From the NCBI RefSeq assembly GCF_039541115.1, contig NZ_BAABFP010000008.1, positions 62,001 to 126,000 of the forward strand: a DNA stretch of 64,000 nucleotides, read 5' to 3'. The notes below the pieces were generated by a model, which saw only the letters and a list, made by a program, of their open reading frames with translations, did no database searches and had not been told where the DNA came from. The position numbers and the translations under genes were made by a program. Below, one piece after another: positions 42,022-49,578 of the stretch (the stretch's first letter is position 1; each line of letters begins with the position of its first letter). The DNA is from Angustibacter luteus (GTDB lineage Bacteria; Actinomycetota; Actinomycetes; Actinomycetales; Angustibacteraceae).

Positions 42022-42552
42022 ATGGACATCACGATCGAGCCCGAGTGCCCCGACGACCAGGCCGAGATCCACGCCGTCGTCCGGGCCGCCTTCGACCACC
42101 ACCAGGGCGTCGCGGACATGGTGGACGCCATCCGCGTCTCGCCGAACTTCGTCCCGGACGCGTCACTGGTCGCCCGGCTGGACGGCGAGGTCGTCGGGCA
42201 CGTGATGCTCAGCTACGTGACGCTGGTGGACGGCGAGGTCCGTCACCGCGTGCTGAGCCTGTCGCCCCTCGCGGTGGCCCCCGCCGTCCAGCGGCGTGGC
42301 GTGGGCTCGGCCCTCGTACCGGCGGCGCTGGCGGTCGGCGAGGCGCGTGGTGAGCCGCTCGTCGTCCTGGAGGGGTCCCCGGTCTACTACGGGCGGTTCG
42401 GCTTCGTGGACTCCCGACCGCTCGGCATCACGCTCGACCTGCCCGACGGGGCGCCGCGCGAGGCCGGCCAGGTCTACCGGCTCACCGCGTACGACCCGAC
42501 GGTCCGCGGGCACCTCGTGTACCCGCCCGCGTTCGCCCTCGCCGACGGCTGA
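42022..42552 (+). CDS. GNAT-family N-acetyltransferase
   Basis: A 176-aa acetyltransferase of the YhbS branch. LSPLAVAPAVQRRGVGSALVPAAL is the acetyl-CoA loop, VVLEGSPVYYGRFGFVDSRPLGI a typical C-terminal segment. It lies 49 bp after tRNA-Arg. The substrate is not evident. Confidence 0.88.
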   Translation: MDITIEPECPDDQAEIHAVVRAAFDHHQGVADMVDAIRVSPNFVPDASLVARLDGEVVGHVMLSYVTLVDGEVRHRVLSLSPLAVAPAVQRRGVGSALVPAALAVGEARGEPLVVLEGSPVYYGRFGFVDSRPLGITLDLPDGAPREAGQVYRLTAYDPTVRGHLVYPPAFALADG

Positions 42553-42637
42553 CGCGCTCACCGGTCACCGACGGGCCACCTAGGCTGGCCCGAGTGCCCC
42601 ATCTCTGACCAGTGAGCGACGACCGGGAGACCCGACC

Positions 42638-43144
42638 ATGGACGCCGATGCCCTGCGCACGCTGCAGGCCCCGCTCAAGCAGCGCTACCGCGACGACCCG
42701 TCGACCGCCGACACCCCGCTGCACGCCAGCGCGACCTTCGACGAGGACGGCATCACCTGCACCGTGCAGACCTGGAGCGGCGAGACCCGCGCCGGACTGC
42801 ACGAGGCGACCGGTGGCGACGGCCAGGACGCGTGCTCGGGCGACATGCTGCTCGAGGCCGTGCTGGCCTGCGCCGGGGTCACGATGCGCAGCGTGGCGAC
42901 GGCACTCGGGATCCAGGTCCGCGGAGCCAGCCTGGCCGCCCAGGGCCGCTTCGACGCCCGTGGCACGCTCGGGGTCTCGCGCGAGGCGCCGGTCGGCGTC
43001 CAGGACATCCGGCTGGTCGCCGAGCTCGACACCGACGCGGACGACGAGGCGCTCGAGAAGCTGCGCACCCTGACCGAGCGCTACTGCGTGGTCGCCCAGA
43101 GCCTGGCCACCCCGCCGTCACTGACGGTGCGGCGCGCCGGCTGA
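42638..43144 (+). CDS. OsmC-family peroxidase-like protein
   Basis: A 168-aa protein with two conserved cysteines, one in EAVLACAGVTMRSVA and one in LTERYCVVAQS, as in OsmC/Ohr thiol peroxidases that reduce organic peroxides. The TPLHASATF and GGDGQDACSGDMLLEA segments fit OsmC. GGGAG precedes the ATG. Confidence 0.88.
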   Translation: MDADALRTLQAPLKQRYRDDPSTADTPLHASATFDEDGITCTVQTWSGETRAGLHEATGGDGQDACSGDMLLEAVLACAGVTMRSVATALGIQVRGASLAAQGRFDARGTLGVSREAPVGVQDIRLVAELDTDADDEALEKLRTLTERYCVVAQSLATPPSLTVRRAG

Positions 43145-43178
43145 GGAACCTTGGGTCAAGCCCGCCCGTTAGCCGCAC

Positions 43179-43451
43179 ATGAGCCTCAGCTGCCCGAAGT
43201 GCCAGAGCGAGATGCGTTCCTACGAGCGCAACCGCGTCCTCGTCGACCAGTGCACCGGCTGCGGCGGCCTGTTCCTGGACAAGGGTGAGCTCGAGCAGCT
43301 CGCCACCGCCGAGAACAGCTGGCACCAGGCGCAGCCGCAGCCCGTCCAGCAGCAGGGCTACCAGCAGCAGGGCTACCAGCAGCAGGGCTACCAGCAGCAG
43401 CCGTACCGCAAGAAGAAGAAGTCGTTCCTGTCCGAGCTGTTCGACGACTAG
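43179..43451 (+). CDS. TFIIB-type zinc-ribbon protein with QQGY repeat
   Basis: A 90-aa protein. The first 50 residues form a zf-TFIIB zinc ribbon (LSCPKCQSEM and VDQCTGCGGLFLDKGELEQL). Then come QPQPVQQQGYQQQGYQQQGYQQQPY, a low-complexity repeat coded by a 12-bp DNA unit (CAGCAGGGCTAC) at about 43351-43399, and a basic C-terminus KKKKSFLSELFDD. Probably a nucleic-acid or protein-binding adaptor. Confidence 0.83.
   Translation: MSLSCPKCQSEMRSYERNRVLVDQCTGCGGLFLDKGELEQLATAENSWHQAQPQPVQQQGYQQQGYQQQGYQQQPYRKKKKSFLSELFDD
43351..43399 (+). repeat. 12-bp tandem repeat coding QQGY
   Basis: Three exact copies of CAGCAGGGCTAC and a partial fourth, in frame within the zinc-ribbon gene, giving Gln-Gln-Gly-Tyr repeats. 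Copy number could change by slippage without breaking the frame. Confidence 0.8.
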
Positions 43452-43472
43452 CGGCGGGTGCAGGATCGGGAC

Positions 43473-44108
43473 GTGACGTTCGACGGCATCTCCCCCGCGG
43501 CCACCGAGTTCTACGCGCGGCTCGAGGCGGACAACAGCAAGGCGTTCTGGACGGCGCACAAGACCGTCTACGAGTCGCAGGTCCGCGCGCCGCTGGAGGC
43601 GCTCGCCGATGCCCTCGAGGACGAGTTCGGAGCCATCAAGCTGTTCCGCCCCTACCGGGACACCCGCTTCGCCCAGGACAAGTCGCCGTACAAGACCCAC
43701 CAGGGCGCGTTCGGCGGTCCGACCACGGGGGTCGGCTACTACCTGCAGCTGGACGCCGACGGGTTGCTTGCCGGCGGCGGGTTCCGCTCGCACTCGGCCG
43801 AGCAGGTCGCCCGGTACCGGGCAGCCGTGGACGACGACACGACCGGCGCGCAGCTGGCGGCACTCGTCGACCGCCTGCGCGCCGACGGCTTCGACATCGA
43901 GGGCGACCAGGTCAAGACCCGGCCCCGCGGCGTCCCGGCGGACCACCCCCGCCTCGACCTGATGCGCAACCGCTCGCTGATGGTGTTCCACCGGTACGGG
44001 ACGCCCGACTGGCTGGCCACTCCGCAGGCCCTCGACCACGTGCAGGCGACCTGGCGTCAGGTCCGGCCGCTCGCCGAGTGGTCCGCCGAGCACGTCGGCG
44101 CCGCCTGA
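43473..44108 (+). CDS. DUF2461 domain protein
   Basis: A 211-aa protein of the DUF2461 family (TFDGISPAATEFYARLEADNSKAFWTAHK; RPYRDTRFAQDKSPYKTHQGA; GGGFRSHSAEQVARYRAAV). Function unknown. I prefer the GTG at 43473, which follows AGGATCGGG and matches the family start, to the GTG at 43458. Confidence 0.87.
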   Translation: MTFDGISPAATEFYARLEADNSKAFWTAHKTVYESQVRAPLEALADALEDEFGAIKLFRPYRDTRFAQDKSPYKTHQGAFGGPTTGVGYYLQLDADGLLAGGGFRSHSAEQVARYRAAVDDDTTGAQLAALVDRLRADGFDIEGDQVKTRPRGVPADHPRLDLMRNRSLMVFHRYGTPDWLATPQALDHVQATWRQVRPLAEWSAEHVGAA

Positions 44109-44122
44109 CGCGCACGGCCCCC

Positions 44123-45565
44123 TCAGGCGGCCAGCTCGAGCTCACGGGCCTGCGCCTCCACGTGCGCCAGCACGTCTGCCCGCGCGGGCAGCAGCAGGCT
44201 GGCCAGCGCGGCGACGGCGTAGCCGACCACGGGCACCAAGCCGGCCGTGAGCATGGCGTCGCGCAGCGAGTCCGGGGTGTACGTCGTCCCGACCACGCCG
44301 AAGAACACGACGCCCACGACGGCCACCCCCAGGGCTGCGCCGACCTGCTGCACGGTGCCGTAGGCGCCCGAGGCAGCGCCGGCGTCGCCGGTGGGCACGG
44401 TGGCCAGCGCGACGTCGATCAGCGGGACCACGAGCAGCCCGAGCCCGATCCCGGCGAGCAGCAGCGGGGGCACCACGTCGAGGGTGCGCAGCCCGTCCGC
44501 CTGCGCCCGGACCACCAGCAGCGTCCAGACCACGGCGAGGGACTGCATCGCGCCGCCGGCGACCATGACCAGCTTGCCGACCTTGACCCCCAGCGGCACG
44601 GCCACGGCGACGCCCACGAAGGCGCCGAGGCTGAACGGCAGCAGCGTCAGCCCGGCGTGCATCGCGGTGAAGCCGAGCCCGGTCTGCAGGTAGATGACGG
44701 TGATGAGGGCGAACGCCGCCATGGCGCCCTGGAAGGTGGCCTGGGTGACCAGGCCGGCCGAGAAGCCGCGGTTGACGAACAGGTGCATCGGCAGCAGCGC
44801 CGACCCGTCGCCGCGCTCGCGGCGACGCTGCTGGACGACGAACACCGCCAGCAGCCCGAGACCAGCTGCTTCCATCGCCCAGATCCAGGCGGGCCAGTCC
44901 AGCTGACGGCCCTCGATGATCGGGTAGACCACACCCAGCAGCCCGGCACTGGCCAGGACGACGCCCACCAGGTCGAGGCGCAGCGGCTGCTCGGAGCGGG
45001 TGTTCGGCACGAACCGCAGGGCCAGGACCACCAGAGCCAGCCCGATCGGCAGGTTGATCAGGAAGACGCTGCGCCAGCCGATGCCGAACGCGTCGCTGCT
45101 GATCATCCAGCCGCCGAGCACCGGCCCGATCACCGCGGACAACCCCGAGACCCCACCGATGACCCCGTAGATCGGCGCGCGCTCACGCGGCGCGAACAGC
45201 GCCTGCACCGAGGACAAGGCCTGCGGCACCATCAGCGCGGCGAAGGCGCCCTGCACGACCCGGGCGCCGACCAGCACCTCGGGCGATGGCGCCACGCAGG
45301 CCAGCGCCGAGCCGACGGTGAAGCCCAGCACGCCCACCACGAAGACCCGCTGCCGACCGTAGATGTCGCCCAGCCGGCCTCCGGTGACCAGCAGCACGGC
45401 GAACGCCAGCAGGTAGCCGCCGACGGTCCACTCCAGCGCGGCGGGTGTGGCGTGCAGGTCGGCCTGCAGGCTCGGCAGGGCGACGTTGACGATGGTCGCG
45501 TCCATCAGGTCCATGAAGGACGCGAAGATGAGCACCCCGATCGCCAGCCCTCGGCTTCGTCCCAT
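44123..45565 (-). CDS. DHA2-family MFS transporter
   Basis: A 480-aa transporter with about 14 helices. DLMDATIVNVALPSLQADL and GGRLGDIYGRQRVFVVGVLGFT are N-terminal motif D1/A signatures, and GVSGLSAVIGPVLGGWMI is motif C-like, typical of drug/proton antiporters. The ATG at 45565 is preferred to the GTG at 45568 because of the GAGGAC spacing. It is divergent from a MarR gene sharing an operator region. Confidence 0.93.
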   Translation of the reverse strand: MGRSRGLAIGVLIFASFMDLMDATIVNVALPSLQADLHATPAALEWTVGGYLLAFAVLLVTGGRLGDIYGRQRVFVVGVLGFTVGSALACVAPSPEVLVGARVVQGAFAALMVPQALSSVQALFAPRERAPIYGVIGGVSGLSAVIGPVLGGWMISSDAFGIGWRSVFLINLPIGLALVVLALRFVPNTRSEQPLRLDLVGVVLASAGLLGVVYPIIEGRQLDWPAWIWAMEAAGLGLLAVFVVQQRRRERGDGSALLPMHLFVNRGFSAGLVTQATFQGAMAAFALITVIYLQTGLGFTAMHAGLTLLPFSLGAFVGVAVAVPLGVKVGKLVMVAGGAMQSLAVVWTLLVVRAQADGLRTLDVVPPLLLAGIGLGLLVVPLIDVALATVPTGDAGAASGAYGTVQQVGAALGVAVVGVVFFGVVGTTYTPDSLRDAMLTAGLVPVVGYAVAALASLLLPARADVLAHVEAQARELELAA

Positions 45566-45604
45566 CACGTCGTCCTCTCGCCTGCGTTACCCTGGAAGGC
45601 GGGA

Positions 45605-45653
45605 AAGTCCCACTCAGGGACTTCTCCACATCGGAATCTTTCCGATGTGGAGA
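45605..45653. promoter_or_regulatory. MarR operators between divergent MFS and MarR genes
   Basis: A perfect inverted repeat with 14-bp arms and 3-bp centre (45623-45653, core ACATCGGAA-TCT-TTCCGATGT) and next to it AAGTCCC-ACTCA-GGGACTT (45605-45623), sharing one base. Both lie in the 108-bp gap between the divergent genes. The 31-nt repeat is large for a single MarR dimer and could bind two. Confidence 0.8.
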
Positions 45654-45676
45654 GATCGTAGGGAAGGGCGGCCAGG

Positions 45677-46117
45677 TTGTCCAGTCCGTCACCGCGCGCC
45701 GAGGCCACCGAGCGCATCGCCCTGCACATGCAGGAGGTGATCGCCGCGGCCGTCCTCACCAATGAGCGGATCGCGCGGCTGATCGGACTCAACGTCGTGG
45801 ACTTCCAGACCTTCGGTGTCCTGCTGCGCCAGGGCTCGCCGATGACGCCCGGCGAGGTCAGCGCGGCCACCGCGCTGCCGTCCAGCACCACCACCCGGGT
45901 GCTCGACCGACTCGAGGCGAAGGGCATGGTGCGCCGCGAGGCCGACCCGGACGACCGGCGCAAGGTGCTGGTGCACGCACTGCCGTTCGAGGACGCCCAG
46001 GTAGGGCAGGCCTACGGCCAGATCATGAAGGAGATGGCCGAGGTGCACGAGGGCTTCAGCCTGGCCGAGCTCGCGATCGTCGAGCGCTACCTCGCGTCCA
46101 TCACGTCGATCCGCTAG
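45677..46117 (+). CDS. MarR-family regulator
   Basis: A 146-aa winged-helix protein; MTPGEVSAATALPSSTTTRVLDRLEAKGMVRREADPDDRRKVLVHA is the DNA-binding part with the DxDxR-K wing. A TTG start at 45677 gives MSSPSPRAEATERIAL. It is divergent from the MFS gene it likely controls. Its TAG stop overlaps the stop of the DsbA gene on the other strand: CTAG serves both. Confidence 0.88.
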   Translation: MSSPSPRAEATERIALHMQEVIAAAVLTNERIARLIGLNVVDFQTFGVLLRQGSPMTPGEVSAATALPSSTTTRVLDRLEAKGMVRREADPDDRRKVLVHALPFEDAQVGQAYGQIMKEMAEVHEGFSLAELAIVERYLASITSIR

Positions 46118-46845
46118 CAGCCCTCGGGCCCGCACACCTCGGCCTCGGACGACGCGTCGGACGCGACGACGCCCAGCGGGCTGACCAGCGCGGGCCGGCG
46201 CTCGTCCCAGGCCTGCTTGAGCGCCTGCTCGAACAGCTCGGCAGGCTGCGCGCCGCTCACCCCGTACTTGCGGTCGATCACGAAGAACGGCACGCCGTTC
46301 GCGCCCAGGGCGGCCGCCTCAGCGGCGTCGGCGTCGACGTCCGCGGCGAACTCCTGCGACGCGAGCACCGCGCGCACCCGCTCGGCCGGCAGCCCGACGT
46401 CGGTGCCCAGCGTCGCGAGCACCTCGTGGTCCCCGACGTCGAGCGTCTCGACGAAGTAGGCCGACAGCAGCCGCTCCTTCAACGCGTCCTGAGCGCCCGG
46501 CGCGCCCTCGGCGTGGGCCAGGTGCAGCAGCCGGTGCGCGTCCACGGTGTTCACGAGCTTCGCGTCGTCCAGGTGGTAGTCGAGCCCGTCCTGGGCGGCG
46601 ACCTCGCTGACCCGGGCGTTCATCGCCAGCCCGTTCTCGCGGCCGCCGCCGTACTTGCGTCCCAGGTGCGTCGCGACGTCCTCGGTCGACACCCGGGGCG
46701 CGGTCGGGTCCAGCTGGAAGGACCGCCAGGTGACCTCGACCGGGACGCCGGACGTCACCGCCGCGGCCTCGAACCGGCGCTTGCCGATGTAGCACCAGGG
46801 GCACACCACGTCCGACCAGATCTCGACCTGCAGCGCTTCGCTCAT
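46114..46845 (-). CDS. FrnE-like DsbA oxidoreductase
   Basis: A 243-aa cytosolic protein of the DsbA/FrnE group. Active site C15-P-W-C18 in DVVCPWCYIGKRRF, cis-proline region GVPFFVIDRKYGVSGAQP, C-terminal Cys (VCGPEGC). FrnE-type proteins act on thiols in the cytoplasm, for example under oxidative stress. It is the last of a minus-strand series and converges on the MarR gene. Confidence 0.92.
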   Translation of the reverse strand: MSEALQVEIWSDVVCPWCYIGKRRFEAAAVTSGVPVEVTWRSFQLDPTAPRVSTEDVATHLGRKYGGGRENGLAMNARVSEVAAQDGLDYHLDDAKLVNTVDAHRLLHLAHAEGAPGAQDALKERLLSAYFVETLDVGDHEVLATLGTDVGLPAERVRAVLASQEFAADVDADAAEAAALGANGVPFFVIDRKYGVSGAQPAELFEQALKQAWDERRPALVSPLGVVASDASSEAEVCGPEGC

Positions 46846-46897
46846 GCTGGGGCCAACGCCGCCGGGCGCCCCGGTTACTCCCCCGACCTGGTGTGAT

Positions 46898-47410
46898 CTA
46901 GGCCGCGACGCCGAGGAACTCCTCCCACAGCGGGTCCACGGCCTCGGCCCCACGCAGCGCCCACACCGGACCGGCCGGCGCGTGCGGGCGCACCTGCAGG
47001 CGCCAGCCGAGTTCGTCCGGCGTCCGGTTGCCCTTGATGCCGTTGCAGCGCAGGCAGCAGGCCACGAGGTTCTCCCAGGTGTCCGCGCCGCCCCGCGAGC
47101 GCGGCAGGACGTGGTCGACCGTCGCTGCGTGACCGCGGCAGTAGGCGCAGCGCTGCCCGTCGCGGCGCAGCACCCCGCGCCGGCTGACCGCCACCGCCCG
47201 GCGGCGCGGCGCCCGCACGTAGCGGACCAGCAGGATGACCGAGGGGGTACTCAGTGTCACCCCGTGGCGGTGCAGCGACCCGGGGCTGCGGATCGGTTCG
47301 CCGGTGTCGGCCAGCACGGTGGCCTTCCCCGCGAGGACGAGCACGACGGCCCGCTTGAACGAGACGACGGACAGCGGCTCGTAGCCGGCGTTGAGCACGA
47401 GCGTGCGCAT
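46898..47410 (-). CDS. HNH endonuclease
   Basis: A 170-aa nuclease. RTLVLNAGYEPLSVVSFKRAV is the usual N-terminus. The HNH core is CAYCRGHAATVDHVLPRSRGGADTWENLVACCLRCNGIKG, with two CxxC pairs for zinc and the H-N-H residues. This is the small housekeeping HNH family found in nearly all actinomycetes; role unknown. GAGAGGGG precedes the ATG. Confidence 0.9.
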   Translation of the reverse strand: MRTLVLNAGYEPLSVVSFKRAVVLVLAGKATVLADTGEPIRSPGSLHRHGVTLSTPSVILLVRYVRAPRRRAVAVSRRGVLRRDGQRCAYCRGHAATVDHVLPRSRGGADTWENLVACCLRCNGIKGNRTPDELGWRLQVRPHAPAGPVWALRGAEAVDPLWEEFLGVAA

Positions 47411-47554
47411 GGCGCGCCCCTCTCTCGCCGGCGGGGCCCAGCTGGCATGCGGGACACGTCGGCGTCCACGGGTCCGCCCGGATTGACGGCCCACGCGTCA
47501 GGGTAAGCGCCCGTACGTGGTGCGGTCACGCACATATGGGCATCGGAAACGCGA

Positions 47555-47582
47555 GAGCCCGGATCCACTCGGATCCGGGCTC
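47555..47582 (-). terminator. Terminator hairpin after the NlpC/P60 gene
   Basis: Perfect 12-bp arms GAGCCCGGATCC (47555-47566) and its complement (47571-47582) around ACTC, 27 bp past the stop of the minus-strand NlpC gene. No U-run. The rest of the 199-bp gap (to 47411) should hold the HNH promoter, but I see no clear consensus. Confidence 0.75.
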
Positions 47583-47609
47583 GACGCTGGGGCGGGTCGT
47601 GGCTGCTGG

Positions 47610-48386
47610 TCAGCCGACCCGGCCGAACGTGGCGCTGCTGGAGTAGATGGCCCGCTTGGTGACCGACTCGCCGGTGCGCGGGGAGTCCCACATCATGCCG
47701 TTGCCGGCGTAGATGCCCACGTGACCCGGGAAGAACACCAGGTCTCCGGGGACGGCCTCGCTGCGCGAGATCCGGGTGGTGGCGCCGCGCTGGGAGTCCG
47801 ACGTCCGGGGCAGGTTGATGCCCACCTGGGCGAACACGTACTGGGTGTAGCCCGAGCAGTCGAAGCCGGCCGGGGTGGTGCCGCCGTACTGGTACGGGGT
47901 GCCGGCGTAGCGGGCGGCGATCGACAGGACCGCAGCACCGAACTCGGCCGAGCCGGGGTCGCCCGCCTTGATGTGCACGGGGGCGATCGCGGTGCGCTGG
48001 GTGTCGCGGCTGACCCGCTGGGTCGTGCGCTCGCGCACCTGCAGCACGGCGGCCTTGGCCTTCGCCTTGGGCTTCGGCTTGGCCTTCGCGGTGAACCCGA
48101 TGTCGCCGAAGGACGGGGCCTTCGCGACGCCGTCGACGAACGCCGTGGGGACGGCGGACGACAGCTGGGTCGCGGTGCCCGGCTCAGCGGTGCTGGACGA
48201 CGCGTCGGTAGTGGCCGGGGTCGCGGCGTGCGCCTGCAGGCCCAGGGAGGCCACGAGGCCACCGGAGACGGCCAGGACCGCGGAGGTCTTGGCGACAACG
48301 GCGGCCGGGCCAGAGGACTGGACGGCGGCGAGGACGGGCGAGACGGGCGTGGGCTGGCGGTGCCGCCCAGCAGAAGTCATGGTCAC
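47610..48386 (-). CDS. NlpC/P60 cell-wall hydrolase
   Basis: A 258-aa secreted peptidase that cleaves stem peptides of peptidoglycan. A signal peptide spans about 1-54 (VVAKTSAVLAVSGGLVASLGLQAHA). A Lys/Ala/Pro linker (AKAKPKPKAKAKAAV) lies mid-protein. The NlpC/P60 domain has C176 in GFDCSGYTQYVF, His near 222 in FFPGHVGIYAG, and PGDLVFF. GTG start 48386 with GGAGAGG nine bases before it; ATG 48380 is possible. Expression should be controlled by the c-di-AMP riboswitch in its leader. Confidence 0.93.
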   Translation of the reverse strand: MTMTSAGRHRQPTPVSPVLAAVQSSGPAAVVAKTSAVLAVSGGLVASLGLQAHAATPATTDASSSTAEPGTATQLSSAVPTAFVDGVAKAPSFGDIGFTAKAKPKPKAKAKAAVLQVRERTTQRVSRDTQRTAIAPVHIKAGDPGSAEFGAAVLSIAARYAGTPYQYGGTTPAGFDCSGYTQYVFAQVGINLPRTSDSQRGATTRISRSEAVPGDLVFFPGHVGIYAGNGMMWDSPRTGESVTKRAIYSSSATFGRVG

Positions 48387-48402
48387 AGGGTGGTGCCTCT
48401 CC

Positions 48403-48608
48403 GACGCCTTCGAGGTGAGCTGTCGGGTTCGGGTGGAGAGTTATCACCCGGCCGGTCCCTGCACCTGGACCCCCTGGCCCACGTGCCGGTACCGGCTTCA
48501 CCCCAAGGTCGGCTGCGAATGGCTTCCGCGCCGACCACAAGTGGTTCCCCCGCCTCTGCCAGACGGTGTCGAACGTTCCTCGCGCGCGGTGGCAGAGCTC
48601 GGCGTCCG
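48403..48608 (-). ncRNA. c-di-AMP riboswitch (ydaO/yuaA class)
   Basis: On the minus strand the leader of the NlpC gene has the class landmarks in order: GCAGAGGCGGGGGAACCAC (near 48541-48560), CTTGGGGTGAAGCC (near 48493-48506), a G-rich stem, then CACCCGAACCCGACAGCTCACC near the end. P1 is GACGCC (48603-48608) with GGCGTC (48403-48408). This class binds c-di-AMP and in actinomycetes controls rpf and nlpC genes. P1 ends next to the Shine-Dalgarno sequence (48396-48402), which suggests control of ribosome access as well as transcription. Confidence 0.92.
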
Positions 48609-48617
48609 CGTTGAGGA

Positions 48618-48676
48618 CCTCCGGACAGGGACCGGAGGCACGTGCCAACCTACACAGCCCGGGTGGGGTCTGTCAC
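48618..48676 (-). promoter_or_regulatory. Promoter of the riboswitch leader
   Basis: Minus-strand -35-like GTGACA (48671-48676) and -10 TAGGTT (48647-48652) with an 18-bp spacer would start RNA near 48640. A 7-bp hairpin CCTCCGG/CCGGAGG (about 48618-48638) then precedes the riboswitch. Together with the riboswitch this explains most of the 386-bp gap 48387-48772; nothing else is seen there. Confidence 0.55.
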
Positions 48677-48772
48677 CCCGTCGGCGCGTCGCGTTCACCC
48701 AAAAGTTGCGGGCCAGGCAGATCTCTGACACATGGCGGCCCGGAACTCACGAAAACGGACTGCTCAGGACGC

Positions 48773-49465
48773 TCAGGACGCGGTGACGAACACGTGCTCG
48801 GCGATCTGGTGCTGGACCTCGACCTCGTCGCCGTCCGCGGCGTTGACCATCAGGTGGGTGCCGTCGACCCGCACGTGCACCGTGCGCCCCGGCCGCAGCC
48901 CCGCGGCGTGCAGCATCGACAGCACCGTCGGGTCGGCCTGGGCCGGCTCGCCGATCCGGTGCACCACGAACGTCTCGCTGGCCGGTCCGGCCACCTCGGT
49001 GAGCTGGCGCAGCCCCTCACCGAGGAACAGCTCGCCCTCGCCCAGCTCGCCCAGCTCGTCCAGCCCCGGGATCGGGTTGCCGTACGGAGATACCGTCGGG
49101 TGGTCCAGGATCTGCAGCAGCTTGAGCTCGACCCGCTCGCTCATCACGTGCTCCCAGCGGCAGGCCTCCTCGTGCACGTACTCCCACTCCAGACCGATGA
49201 CGTCGACCAGCAGCCGCTCGGCCAGCCGGTGCTTGCGCATCACCCGGGTGGCCTTGGCCCGCCCGTCGGCGCTGAGCTCCAGGTGCCGGTCGCCGCTGAC
49301 GTGCAGCAGCCCGGCCCGCTCCATCCGGGCCACGGTCTGGGACACGGTGGGACCGCTGTGGTTGAGGCGCTCGGCGATCCGCGCCCGCAGCGGGACGATG
49401 CCCTCTTCCTCCAGCTCGAAGATCGTCCGCAGGTACATCTCGGTGGTGTCGATGAGATCGCTCAC
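48773..49465 (-). CDS. DtxR/IdeR-family metal-dependent repressor
   Basis: A 230-aa iron- or manganese-dependent regulator. SDLIDTTEMYLRTIFELEEEGIVPLRARIAERLNHSGPTVSQTVARMERAGLL is the DtxR HTH, and the metal/dimerisation domain includes HRLAERLLVDVIGLEWEYVHEEACRWEHVMSERVE with the usual Cys, Glu and His ligands. A C-terminal SH3-like (FeoA) domain follows (HAAGLRPGRTVHVRVDG). GTG start with GGAGACGGGG. Ortholog choice between IdeR and SirR/MntR is open, but this length and sequence favour IdeR. Confidence 0.92.
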   Translation of the reverse strand: MSDLIDTTEMYLRTIFELEEEGIVPLRARIAERLNHSGPTVSQTVARMERAGLLHVSGDRHLELSADGRAKATRVMRKHRLAERLLVDVIGLEWEYVHEEACRWEHVMSERVELKLLQILDHPTVSPYGNPIPGLDELGELGEGELFLGEGLRQLTEVAGPASETFVVHRIGEPAQADPTVLSMLHAAGLRPGRTVHVRVDGTHLMVNAADGDEVEVQHQIAEHVFVTAS

Positions 49466-49566
49466 GCCGTCCCCGTCTCCCTCGTGGTTCGCACGGCCTT
49501 GAGCGTACGCGGTCCCGCCGTCATTCCCGACCGCGTCAGCAGCGGGCACGGGCGGCCTCCTCGACC

Positions 49567-49572
49567 TAGCGT
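49567..49572 (+). promoter_or_regulatory. -10 box for a leaderless photolyase mRNA
   Basis: TAGCGT lies six bases upstream of the GTG start at 49579, and no ribosome site is present, so translation is probably leaderless. It lies in the 113-bp divergent gap to the DtxR gene. Confidence 0.5.
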
Positions 49573-49578
49573 GGCCGG

